NCBI GenBank assembly: GCA_022571615.1
Contig: JACZXM010000233.1
Location: 1 to 5,593 of the forward strand
Direction: 5' to 3'
Origin: Acidobacteriota bacterium
Lineage (GTDB): Bacteria > Acidobacteriota > UBA890 > WLXD01
Length of the DNA stretch: 5,593 nucleotides
Shown: positions 1 to 5,593 of the stretch, piece by piece
Numbering within the stretch: the stretch's first letter is position 1
Layout: each line of letters starts with the position of its first letter
Program-made: the position numbers and the translations under genes
The notes under the pieces: generated by a model
What the model was told of the DNA's origin: nothing
Databases searched by the model: none
The model's input: the letters and a program-made list of their open reading frames with translations, nothing else

Positions 1-79
1 TAGTATCGAAAATGAAGTTGGGTTCCTTTAATTTTCCGGTATATTCCAGCTCGACAAAATCCTTTTTCTTAATTGCCAT
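1..79 (-). CDS. FKBP-type peptidyl-prolyl cis-trans isomerase, N-terminal fragment
   Basis: The first 26 residues of an FKBP-family prolyl isomerase, a folding enzyme that catalyses cis-trans isomerisation at X-Pro bonds. The gene runs off the left edge of the window. The visible part starts MAIKKKDFVELEYTGKL and goes on to a FIFDT motif. This matches the usual opening of archaeal FKBPs: a basic start, a DFV-type strand, YTGKL, then an FDT-like motif. The ATG is at 77-79. The frame upstream is open without a stop, so this is either a fused C-terminal domain or a separate gene whose upstream neighbour has lost its stop through a frameshift. In the next frame a TAA lies at 88-90, eight bases before the ATG. 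The low G+C and this sequence suggest an archaeon, possibly of the DPANN kind, but that is inference from 26 residues. The catalytic core lies outside the window. Confidence 0.55.
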   Translation of the reverse strand, partial: MAIKKKDFVELEYTGKLKEPNFIFDT

Positions 80-511
80 ACGAAAAATTAGTCGAAGAAT
101 TCTTTTAAATCTTTCCTTTTTCTGTTTGGCCTCTAACTTGGAGACTTCATTGGAAAACTTTTCTACAACAGCCTCGGCGCTTAATATACCCGAGTCAAAA
201 TCTTTGAGGACCTCTCGCGCTACGTCTTTCAACTCCTTTTTTTGAGTTCTCTGAAACTGTTTTATGACTTTTGGCGTAAGCTGTTTTTTAAATTTTCTAG
301 GACCCTTTAATTGACCCGCTTCAAATTCTCCGAATTTTGTTTGTTGGTATCTCTCTAGTTTATATAGAGTAGCAAGGTTATCGCCTAAATCTTTAAGAAA
401 ACTCTGTATACGTGTAATACCTGTAAACATTGAAGGCTCGATGGCCTGGATCATAGTCATTGATTCTTTATAAGCTCTACGACGGATATTAGCGATCATA
501 GATTCGTCTTC
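80..511 (-). CDS. Uncharacterised lysine-rich helical protein, partial
   Basis: I do not recognise this protein. Of the three minus-strand frames this is the only one open through the AT-rich segment; the other two hit stops within about 50 bases. It is rich in Lys, Glu and Arg with regularly spaced Leu and Ile, so mostly helical and perhaps coiled-coil towards its C-terminus (KLEAK and ERFKRIL, about 96-142). No membrane segment or signal peptide is visible. An ATG at 497-499 could be the start, giving about 140 residues before the FKBP part, but no Shine-Dalgarno sequence supports it. The frame runs in phase into the cyclase upstream and into the FKBP downstream, so an automatic caller would report one open frame from 1315 to 1. 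The drop from about 65-75% to about 37% G+C near 510 argues that the cyclase connection is an artefact. The exact 5' limit is uncertain by about 15 bases. Confidence 0.45.
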
Positions 512-520
512 GTCCTCGGG
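500..520. other. Probable left chimera junction
   Basis: G+C falls abruptly here, from 45 of 60 bases in 541-600 to 25 of 60 in 421-480. The minus-strand protein changes from a class III cyclase second-domain opening (RRVTVLF, then an acidic PEDEDE stretch) to an unrelated lysine-rich protein. The reading frame happens to stay open across the join. A one-in-three chance of staying in phase does not need a biological explanation. The exact base cannot be fixed because the acidic GAC/GAA codons could belong to either side. Confidence 0.65.
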
Positions 521-1315
521 CTGAATGCCGCGCACACTTCCGAACAGCACCGTGACCCGGCGCAGCTCTGCCAGCCAGCGTGCCTGGCCGGCGTCGAGCC
601 GTCCGAGCACCGAGCGAGGTATGAAGGCACGTCGCACTTCATCCGGAAGGGCACGTCCCCACTGCCTGTCGGGCATCGGTGTTACGACCGGATCCTGAAG
701 CCGACGGAAGCCCTGTGAAACCGGCGTGCTCGCTCCCGCGTCCAGGTAGGCGGCCGCCTCGGGTGCGACCACGACCTGGCCCGGTGCGGCCTGAGCCTCG
801 GCTGCTGCCATACCGGTCAGAGCAGCCCCGACGACGATCAGCTCCCAGCGGTCGTCGATCCCGCCCGTGGTCGTTGCCAGCAACGAGCCAGCGCCGATAC
901 CGACGCGCATGGGCAGGCTGCCACCCGCGTCCAGACCCCGTTGGAGCGCCTGGCCGCACGCCGCGGCCAGCGGTACGAACCTCGCGAGGTCACCGGGTTC
1001 TCGACTCCACCAGATGGCGATCGGCGCGTCGCCGGCAAAGCGCAGTGTGTCGCCGCCGTACTCGGCGATGGTGTCGACCATGGGTCCGAAGGTTCCATTC
1101 AGTACACCTGTGAGCTCCTCGATGCCATCGGGTCCGAGCGCACAGAGGCGCTCCGAGAGCTCCGTGAACCCGGAAATGTCAGCGATCAGCGCTACACCAT
1201 GCCCGCGCATCGCCCGGGGTTCGTTCGATAGCTCCGCGGCATCGTGCAGGAGCAAGCTCAGAAGCCGGGGCACGTAGGCTCCCAGACGGTCCGTGTTGGC
1301 GGACGACCTGCTCAT
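509..1315 (-). CDS. Class III adenylate/guanylate cyclase, sAC-like, 3'-truncated
   Basis: A nucleotide cyclase that would make cAMP (or cGMP) from the triphosphate in the cytoplasm; about 270 N-terminal residues remain. The first catalytic domain covers about residues 38-190. It shows the metal-binding segment ALIADISGFTELSERL (Asp46), then GGDTLRFAGDAPIAIW (88-102) with the second metal Asp96, then MRVGIGAG (136-143). A linker of about 60 residues leads to RRVTVLF (252-258), which looks like the first strand of a second cyclase domain. Two tandem domains of this type are typical of soluble adenylyl cyclase (ADCY10) relatives, which usually continue into an ATPase and TPR region; here everything after about residue 270 is lost. 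At the FAGD motif the usual Lys is Arg92, so base specificity or activity is open. The ATG at 1315 has no clear Shine-Dalgarno; a 7-codon ORF (1312-1336) overlaps it as ATGA. It starts 26 bases after the membrane protein gene, so co-transcription is likely. Confidence 0.8.
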
Positions 1316-1341
1316 CGGTGCGGTGGCTCGGGCATGGCCGT

Positions 1342-2280
1342 TCAGAGGTGCTCGCTGCGGACGCCGTGCCACAGCCTGATGGCCTCGTAGACGAGGACTC
1401 CGGCGTAGGCGACGACGAGCCACAGCAGAACCGCCTCGATTGGCAGTCCGGAGAAAGCGTCAATGAAGATCCCGAGCATCTGCTCCGGTCGATAGCCCCA
1501 CCAGCCGTAGGGGTTCGCCAGCACTCCCTCCCACAACAGGCTCACGGGTAGGAGCAACAGTCCCGTGAAACAGAGCGCGCGCCAGTTGATCCGGTCGCCA
1601 ACGGCGCGGAACAGCAGCACGTTGGGGAGGATTCCGGTCACCAGGATGAAGGTGTAGTAGCCGGGGAAACCGTGGCCACTGGCGCCGGGTCCGTACCATT
1701 TCCAGGCGATACCAGCGACGAACAGAATCACGAAACCGATCGCCGAGGCACCGTGAAACGAGATCAGAGAGAGCACCGTGCGGGCGGCGGCCTTGTCGCG
1801 GACGGTCTTGTAGTAACCGCCCAGCCAGAACTCGTTGGACCAGATATAGGTCAACAGAATGACCGCGAATCCGAGAGAGTAGAAGCCAAACTCCTCAATC
1901 GGTACGGCACCGCCGACCACCGGCACCATGAAGTTCAGATTGGCGCCGGAGTTGGGGAAGGTGAAGAACAGCTGGGCAAACAGGACGTCGAGTATGGCGC
2001 CGAGACCAAATAGGAAAGCCAGGGCGATCCAGAACCCCGAGCGGACCCCCTTGTAGCCGGGATGCAGATGGAACCAGGTGCCGAGGACCACCACCGGGAT
2101 GGCAAACATCAGCAGCGACCAGGTGTAGCCGAGCGGTGTGGGCTGGGGCTGCAGGGGCACCGACGGACGGGTCCCCTGAACGGTGCTCAGGACAATGGTT
2201 GCCGGCACGATGATGGTGGCGAGAATGCCGGCGATCGTGAGTGCCTTGCGGGCGGGGGAGCGTGTTGCAGGACTAGCCAT
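1342..2280 (-). CDS. Lycopene cyclase domain-like polytopic membrane protein
   Basis: A 312-residue inner-membrane protein with about eight or nine hydrophobic segments (near 14-33, 52-70, 82-106, 131-147, 168-191, 207-224, 235-251 and 281-299). It appears to be an internal duplication. Both halves open with a Tyr-Thr strand (GYTWSLLMF at 51, GYYTFILVT at 207) and end with a Pro-Ile-Glu motif: VPIEEFGFY (126-134) and LPIEAVLLW (279-287). This is the layout of heterodimer-derived CrtYc/CrtYd lycopene beta-cyclases, in which PxE(E/D) marks each repeat. The second motif has Ala in place of the second acid, and there is an extra N-terminal hydrophobic segment with a Pro-rich loop, so it is longer than a plain CrtYcd. 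Activity on lycopene is not proven, and no other carotenoid gene is in view. The ATG at 2280 is chosen because GGAGG lies six bases upstream. The open frame continues to 2523, but that extension overlaps the kinase gene and looks non-coding. Confidence 0.75.
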   Translation of the reverse strand: MASPATRSPARKALTIAGILATIIVPATIVLSTVQGTRPSVPLQPQPTPLGYTWSLLMFAIPVVVLGTWFHLHPGYKGVRSGFWIALAFLFGLGAILDVLFAQLFFTFPNSGANLNFMVPVVGGAVPIEEFGFYSLGFAVILLTYIWSNEFWLGGYYKTVRDKAAARTVLSLISFHGASAIGFVILFVAGIAWKWYGPGASGHGFPGYYTFILVTGILPNVLLFRAVGDRINWRALCFTGLLLLPVSLLWEGVLANPYGWWGYRPEQMLGIFIDAFSGLPIEAVLLWLVVAYAGVLVYEAIRLWHGVRSEHL

Positions 2281-2286
2281 CGGGGG

Positions 2287-2291
2287 CCTCC
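2287..2291 (-). promoter_or_regulatory. Shine-Dalgarno of the membrane protein gene
   Basis: GGAGG on the minus strand, six bases before the ATG at 2280. It decides the start of the lycopene-cyclase-like gene in favour of 312 residues over the longer open frame to 2523. Confidence 0.7.
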
Positions 2292-2373
2292 GGGGCACAG
2301 ACGCAGGGTCGCCTCGATGCGGCCGCGAGAATATCACGTGAGGCGCAATATACTCCCAGCAATCTTCCTTTCC

Positions 2374-2378
2374 GGAGG
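2374..2378 (+). promoter_or_regulatory. Shine-Dalgarno of the kinase gene
   Basis: GGAGG five bases before the ATG at 2384. The adjoining TTG at 2381 would leave only two bases, too few, so the ATG at 2384 is taken as the start. Confidence 0.7.
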
Positions 2379-2383
2379 CGTTG

Positions 2384-3673
2384 ATGGAAATCGACTCTCG
2401 AGATCTCGATGCCCGTGCGCTACTGCGTTCGTGCACCGCGTTTGCGGAGCTAGCGCCTGACGTTCTGGAGCGGCTACTACCGTGCCTGCGAGAACGCGAC
2501 TTCGAGGCCGGTGAGGTGCTCATTCGTCAGGGCGACCCCGGAGATTTCCTGCTCCTGCTGGCCGAGGGTTCGGCCTCGGCGTACGTGCGCAACGAGAATG
2601 GCGACTCGCACATGCTCGGTCGATTTGTCCGCGGGGACATCGCTGGCGAGATGGCGCTGCTGACCCGCGAGCCGCGCACCGCCGATGTCGTGGCCGACAC
2701 CGGGGGCCATGCCTACGAGCTGCCCGCCGAGTCGTTTCGCGAACTGATCAGTCAGCACCTGGAACTGGGCTCCGTGCTCACTAACTTGATCGCCGACCGA
2801 CTAGGTGCCGGCAGCCACGACGCACTCGGCGGCAAGCTGCTGTCGGGCTATCGGGTGGGTGAATGTATAGGCCGCGGCGGCATGGCCATCGTTTACCGCG
2901 CCGAGGATGTCGAGTCGCAGCGCACCGTGGCTCTGAAGATGATGAGCCACCGGCTGCTGCACAGCACCCAGGCCCGGCAGCGGTTCCGCCAGGAAGCTGA
3001 GGTCTTGGGTTCGCTAGAGCACCCCAACATCGCTCGCCTGCTTGGCGGTTTCCCCGCCTTCAGCACGTACTTTCTGGCTATGGAGTACTGCGATGGTCCG
3101 ACGCTCGAAGAGGTGATCGCTACGACCGGTCCGTTTCCCGAGGAAGCAGTGCGCGCGATTGTGGGTCAGCTCGCCCGGGCACTTGACTACCTACACGATC
3201 GCGGCATCATGCATCGCGATCTCAAACCGGCGAACGTCATGATGACCAGCGACGGCACCGTCAAGCTGACCGACTTCGGTCTGGCGAGACCGCAGACGGT
3301 GAGCGCCGATGCCGCGACTACACAGATGGGCGCGCTCACCGGTACGCCGCTGTACATGGCGCCCGAACAGCTCTCCGGCGAGCTGGGCGACGCCAGCAGC
3401 GACCTCTACGCCCTGGCTTGTGTGGTGTACGAGATGGCCGCGGGAAAGCGGCTCTTCCAAGGCGAAACGCTACTCGACATCGTGCGGTCGAAGGTGACGA
3501 CCGTTCTGCCGCCCCGCGAGCAGATCGGCCACGGGGTCAGCGAGGAGCTCTACCTGCTGATGCTGCGAGGGCTCCAGGAACTGCCGGCCGACCGCACGGT
3601 CGATCTGAAGCAACTGGGGGCCTGGAGCGCGCCGGTGAATCCGAACCGCATCCAGGGGGCTGCAGGCGGTTAG
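2384..3673 (+). CDS. Ser/Thr protein kinase with N-terminal cyclic-nucleotide-binding domain
   Basis: A soluble Hanks-type kinase of 429 residues that probably phosphorylates Ser/Thr under control of a cyclic nucleotide. The N-terminal cNMP-binding domain (about 13-128) has the phosphate-binding cassette [10 protein letters not shown] followed by PRTADV (84-102). The Glu (89) and Arg (98) that contact the ribose and phosphate in CRP/PKA-type domains are both present. A short linker leads to the kinase domain (about 156-405): glycine loop [10 protein letters not shown] (162-171), VALK Lys185, helix-C Glu204, catalytic loop HRDLKPAN (277-284, Asp279, Asn284), DFG (297-299), a Thr-rich activation loop, and [10 protein letters not shown] (320-329). 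All catalytic residues are in place, so it should be active. There is no transmembrane segment and no PASTA or other sensor domain; the C-terminus ends shortly after the kinase lobe. The order resembles a minimal eukaryotic cGMP-dependent kinase, probably by convergent fusion. A cyclase gene lies nearby on the other strand, an attractive source of ligand. Confidence 0.93.
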   Translation: MEIDSRDLDARALLRSCTAFAELAPDVLERLLPCLRERDFEAGEVLIRQGDPGDFLLLLAEGSASAYVRNENGDSHMLGRFVRGDIAGEMALLTREPRTADVVADTGGHAYELPAESFRELISQHLELGSVLTNLIADRLGAGSHDALGGKLLSGYRVGECIGRGGMAIVYRAEDVESQRTVALKMMSHRLLHSTQARQRFRQEAEVLGSLEHPNIARLLGGFPAFSTYFLAMEYCDGPTLEEVIATTGPFPEEAVRAIVGQLARALDYLHDRGIMHRDLKPANVMMTSDGTVKLTDFGLARPQTVSADAATTQMGALTGTPLYMAPEQLSGELGDASSDLYALACVVYEMAAGKRLFQGETLLDIVRSKVTTVLPPREQIGHGVSEELYLLMLRGLQELPADRTVDLKQLGAWSAPVNPNRIQGAAGG

Positions 3674-3716
3674 CGGCATAGCGCAATCGGATGCCCGAAC
3701 CCTTAGACTGTTTTCC

Positions 3717-4367
3717 ATGGGCACCGGAGTTTCGCTGTACGACCGTCGCCAGTCGCTGGTCGAGGAGATCGCCAATAGCGTCAGCCATGGCATGGGGTTC
3801 GTGGCAGCGCTGGCGGCGGGTTCGGTGCTGGTGCTGGCGCGCCGGGGCGAACCGGCGCACGTGATCGGTGCCAGCGTGTTCGCCGTGGCGATGGCGCTGG
3901 TGTACCTGACCTCGACCCTGTACCACGCGATGCCGCACGGTCGCGCCAAGCGCCTGTTCCGGGTGCTGGATCACTCGGCGATCTTCCTGCTGATCGCGGG
4001 TACCTACACGCCGTTCACGCTCGGCGTGCTGCGTGGCCCGTGGGGCTGGACGCTGTTCGGCCTGATCTGGGCGCTCGCCCTCACCGGCATCGCGCTCAAG
4101 ACAGTGGCCGGCGTTCGCTACCCGCGCTTGTCCACCGCGCTGTACCTCACCATGGGGTGGCTGGCGCTCGTGGGCGTCAAACCCCTATGGGCCCGCATTC
4201 CGGTCGACGGTTGGATGTGGCTGTTGGCTGGCGGCCTGGCCTACAGCGTGGGCGTGATCTTCTATGCCACCGACCACCGCGTTCGTTTCGGCCATTTCGT
4301 GTGGCACCTGTTCGTGCTCGCCGGTACCGCCTGTCACTTCGTCGCGGTGTTGCGCTACTCGGTTTGA
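3717..4367 (+). CDS. PAQR-family hemolysin III-like membrane protein
   Basis: A 216-residue seven-helix membrane protein of the hemolysin III/PAQR superfamily (YqfA-, adiponectin-receptor-like). The zinc-site signature is complete. STLYH (66-70) gives the SxxxH motif, Asp85 follows in LDHSAIF, and HFVWH (193-197) gives HxxxH. The N-terminal family motif EEIANSVSHG (16-25) and AGTYTPF (94-100) are also present. Relatives are proposed to be zinc-dependent lipid or ceramide hydrolases; despite the name, few bacterial members have been shown to lyse cells. Length is normal for the family. The ATG at 3717 lies 44 bases after the kinase stop codon, without a clear Shine-Dalgarno sequence. It may be read through from the kinase or have its own start; TTAGACT at 3703-3709 is only a weak -10. 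Stop TGA at 4365. A functional link to the kinase is not evident. Confidence 0.92.
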   Translation: MGTGVSLYDRRQSLVEEIANSVSHGMGFVAALAAGSVLVLARRGEPAHVIGASVFAVAMALVYLTSTLYHAMPHGRAKRLFRVLDHSAIFLLIAGTYTPFTLGVLRGPWGWTLFGLIWALALTGIALKTVAGVRYPRLSTALYLTMGWLALVGVKPLWARIPVDGWMWLLAGGLAYSVGVIFYATDHRVRFGHFVWHLFVLAGTACHFVAVLRYSV

Positions 4368-4388
4368 ACCGATCTGTGTCGTAGCGGC

Positions 4389-4403
4389 GAGCTGCAGCAG
4401 CTC
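4389..4403. terminator. Weak hairpin between convergent genes
   Basis: GAGCTG and CAGCTC form a perfect 6-base stem around a 3-base CAG loop in the 37 bases between two convergent stop codons (4367 and 4405). The position suits a bidirectional terminator. No T-run follows on either strand and the stem does not extend, so it is not a classical intrinsic terminator. Confidence 0.3.
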
Positions 4404-4404
4404 C

Positions 4405-5397
4405 TCATCGCGGTTGCCCTGCCTCCCCGCCCCAGACCACGATTTCGCTCACGGCCGAGGCCCGTGGTGACGCGTGCCTCAGGATCACCCGAATCTTCGA
4501 GGTGTTGAGCGGGGAAAAGCGTGCCGTATTGACGGCCATGGCAAGCGGACGCGCCGGCGCCCAGTGGATATCGGGCACGCTGATCCAGGAGGCGCCGTTC
4601 CAGCTGTCAACCGACCACTCGAGCGGTGCCGCGGTGCCGCGGCTCTCCCAGGCCCACAGATGCAGATCGACGCCGGAGACCGTCCGGCTGCCGCCAAAGT
4701 CGACCTCGATCCAATCACGCTCGTTGGCTGTCCCTGCAGCCGTCCAGCGTTTGCGGGAGTAGCTATTGAACGCGCTTTCACCGTCGTTAACCACCGTCAC
4801 CGGCACGTCGCCGTCAAAGGACGCCGATACCCGCGGAAACCCTTGTCCCGTCGGATTGAAGGCCAGGTTGGCCACGGGTCGGATCGGCTCAGGAGCCGGC
4901 GCTGTCTCGGGCCCCCAGGTTTCGATCTCGCTCAGACCGCTCACGGTCCCCGGCCCGGACACGATCTGCACGCGCACGACCTCGACCCGGACGCTCGGGA
5001 AGGTCGCGACGTTGGCGCGTCGTCCGGCCGGGATTCGCGGCCACCGTTGCTGCGCCGGGATGTCGATCCACTCGCTTCCGTTCGAGACCATGAGGCGGTA
5101 GGAGACAGGTGCCACCACGGGTAGTCCTTGCGCAGCCCTGCCCGTGGGTTCCTGAGCTTTGCTCAAGAGCCACATTGGCGGATCCTCGGCGACTGGATCC
5201 GGTCCCGCGTCGGTGTCGTCGAGGAAGTAGAGCTTCACCGTGTCGATCGGGCGCGCCTGACCGAAATCGACCTCGAACCAGGTACTGCGGTCGGCCCCGA
5301 TCGGGACCCATCGATTCGGTGGCGCGGCATGGTACCAGTACTGGCCGTCCACCGCCCAGGACGGCGGCGCCTGCGGCTGGAAGCTGGAGGCGCTCGC
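4405..5397 (-). CDS. Tandem F5/8 type C (discoidin) domain protein, 5'-truncated
   Basis: About 330 C-terminal residues, made of two galactose-binding-fold F5/8 type C domains. Counted from a TTG at 5406, domain 1 spans about 3-165: AVDGQYWYH, NRW (31-33), WFEVDFG (43-49), then SEIETWG (159-165). Domain 2 spans about 179-326: NLAFNP, RKRW (218-221), DWIEVDFG (231-238), then SEIVVWG (320-326). A Pro-rich linker (166-178) joins them. Such modules bind carbohydrate and often sit behind a catalytic domain in secreted glycoside hydrolases, so the lost N-terminal part was probably an enzyme with a signal peptide; which one cannot be told. There is no ATG or Shine-Dalgarno at the 5' end: the frame stays open to a TAG at 5452-5454, but the sequence there is phosphoglucose isomerase on the other strand. 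The true gene is therefore cut at about 5385-5400 rather than starting there. It converges with the PAQR gene. Confidence 0.8.
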   Translation of the reverse strand, partial: ASASSFQPQAPPSWAVDGQYWYHAAPPNRWVPIGADRSTWFEVDFGQARPIDTVKLYFLDDTDAGPDPVAEDPPMWLLSKAQEPTGRAAQGLPVVAPVSYRLMVSNGSEWIDIPAQQRWPRIPAGRRANVATFPSVRVEVVRVQIVSGPGTVSGLSEIETWGPETAPAPEPIRPVANLAFNPTGQGFPRVSASFDGDVPVTVVNDGESAFNSYSRKRWTAAGTANERDWIEVDFGGSRTVSGVDLHLWAWESRGTAAPLEWSVDSWNGASWISVPDIHWAPARPLAMAVNTARFSPLNTSKIRVILRHASPRASAVSEIVVWGGEAGQPR

Positions 5398-5400
5398 CCG
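5380..5400. other. Probable right chimera junction
   Basis: Here the discoidin protein (minus strand, family-like residues up to about 5397) gives way to phosphoglucose isomerase (plus strand, family-like residues from about 5384). The two homologies meet, or overlap by about 14 bases, with no start, stop, promoter or terminator between them. Both genes are cut internally. G+C is high on both sides, so composition does not help. The overlapping bases could be a microhomology at the join. Confidence 0.65.
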
Positions 5401-5593
5401 CGGCAAGGGATTCCGGCGGGTGTTCCTGAACCCAGCCGATATCGGGGGTCGCTACTCTGCTCTCTCCTACTTCGGCCTGGTGCCGGCCGCCCTCATCGGG
5501 GTGGACCTGGACGCCCTGCTGGACTCGGCGGAGGAGATGGCCGTCGCCTGCGCGGACTGCGTCCCCGTCGCGGACAATCCGGGGCTTTGGTTG
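5384..5593 (+). CDS. Phosphoglucose isomerase region of a transaldolase/PGI-type protein, fragment
   Basis: 70 residues of glucose-6-phosphate isomerase, which interconverts glucose-6-phosphate and fructose-6-phosphate in glycolysis and gluconeogenesis. The frame is open from 5384 to the right edge. It shows LEALARGKGFRRVFLNPADI, then GGRYSALSYFGLVPAALIG (about residues 21-39) and NPGLW near the edge (65-69). GGRYS followed by a phenylalanine and a GLVPA-like stretch is the PGI family signature region. The RVFLNPADI lead-in and the DNPGLW spacing look like the PGI half of bifunctional transaldolase/phosphoglucose isomerases or their stand-alone bacterial relatives; I cannot tell which, since both ends are missing. 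It has neither start nor stop in the window. The upstream 5' part of the gene is absent and replaced by antisense discoidin sequence, consistent with a chimeric join. Confidence 0.8.
   Translation, partial: MEALARGKGFRRVFLNPADIGGRYSALSYFGLVPAALIGVDLDALLDSAEEMAVACADCVPVADNPGLWL

Larger units (their letters stand above)
2281..2383. promoter_or_regulatory. Divergent intergenic region with candidate promoter
   Basis: These 103 bases separate the divergent membrane-protein and kinase genes and must hold the promoters for both. TATACT at 2349-2354 differs from the -10 consensus by one base on the plus strand, and the same AT-rich patch reads TATATT on the minus strand. No convincing -35 hexamer stands 16-18 bases away on either strand. 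An 8-base palindrome TCACGTGA lies at 2334-2341 and could be an operator half or chance. The locally AT-rich patch (about 2328-2353) stands out from its GC-rich surroundings. Confidence 0.35.

Noticed and set aside
12..245. Plus-strand ORF of 77 codons in the AT-rich region
   Set aside because: Its Ser/Phe-rich product is the antisense image of the Lys/Glu-rich minus-strand protein, and it has no ribosome binding site.
679..1277. Several overlapping ORFs on both strands (679-1113, 867-1277, 941-1231, 838-1098)
   Set aside because: They lie over the cyclase gene in other frames; products are Arg/Pro/Ser-rich and low complexity, as expected from high-GC shadow frames.
509..1315. A genuine cyclase-FKBP fusion protein as a new system
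   Set aside because: The open frame is real in the given sequence, but the sharp G+C step and the loss of the second cyclase domain at the same point make a chimeric join far more likely.
2281..2523. N-terminal extension of the membrane-protein frame back to 2523
   Set aside because: It would overlap the kinase 5' end and the divergent promoter region, gives an Arg/Ser-rich non-conserved stretch, and ignores the GGAGG before the ATG at 2280.
4474..5124. Plus-strand ORF of 216 codons opposite the discoidin gene
   Set aside because: The translation is Arg/Asp/Pro-rich without domain features, while the minus strand shows two clear F5/8 type C domains.
5109..5429. Plus-strand ORF spanning the right junction
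   Set aside because: It is out of frame with the phosphoglucose isomerase and lies opposite the discoidin domain; the product is Arg/Pro-rich.
1..5593. Mobile element or integration ends explaining the two junctions
   Set aside because: No transposase, integrase, terminal inverted repeats, target duplication or tRNA gene was seen at or near 510 or 5390.

Overview
This window looks like a join of three unrelated DNA pieces. Positions 1 to about 510 are AT-rich (by hand count 177 G+C in bases 1-480, about 37%). They carry a lysine-rich minus-strand reading frame that ends in the opening residues of an archaeal-looking FKBP-type prolyl isomerase. Positions about 510 to about 5390 are GC-rich (60-base lines near 600 and 3000 count 63-75% G+C) and read like a high-GC bacterium, plausibly a proteobacterium. 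Both outer genes of this block are cut mid-gene. Positions about 5384 to 5593 encode the C-terminal region of a phosphoglucose isomerase of the transaldolase-fusion type, on the plus strand. The composition step on the left, and the abrupt change from one gene family to another on the right, suggest a chimeric metagenomic contig rather than one natural locus. Only reads spanning the junctions can settle this.

Layout of the central block: a class III nucleotide cyclase (minus, 3' end lost) lies just downstream of a polytopic membrane protein with two lycopene-cyclase-like repeats (minus). A 103-base divergent intergenic region follows, with a good Shine-Dalgarno sequence facing each way. Next come a soluble Ser/Thr kinase with an N-terminal cyclic-nucleotide-binding domain (plus), a PAQR/hemolysin III membrane protein (plus), and, convergent with it, the C-terminal part of a protein with two F5/8 type C (discoidin) domains (minus, 5' end lost).

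The most interesting biology is the possible second-messenger pair: a nucleotide cyclase of the soluble adenylyl cyclase type, and a kinase that carries its own cNMP-binding domain, encoded divergently within about 1.1 kb. The membrane protein between them is carotenoid-cyclase-like, but no other carotenoid gene is visible. That these proteins work together is inference from proximity and domain logic.

No RNA gene, CRISPR array, insertion sequence or transposase was seen. No stretch longer than 300 bases lacks coding potential.
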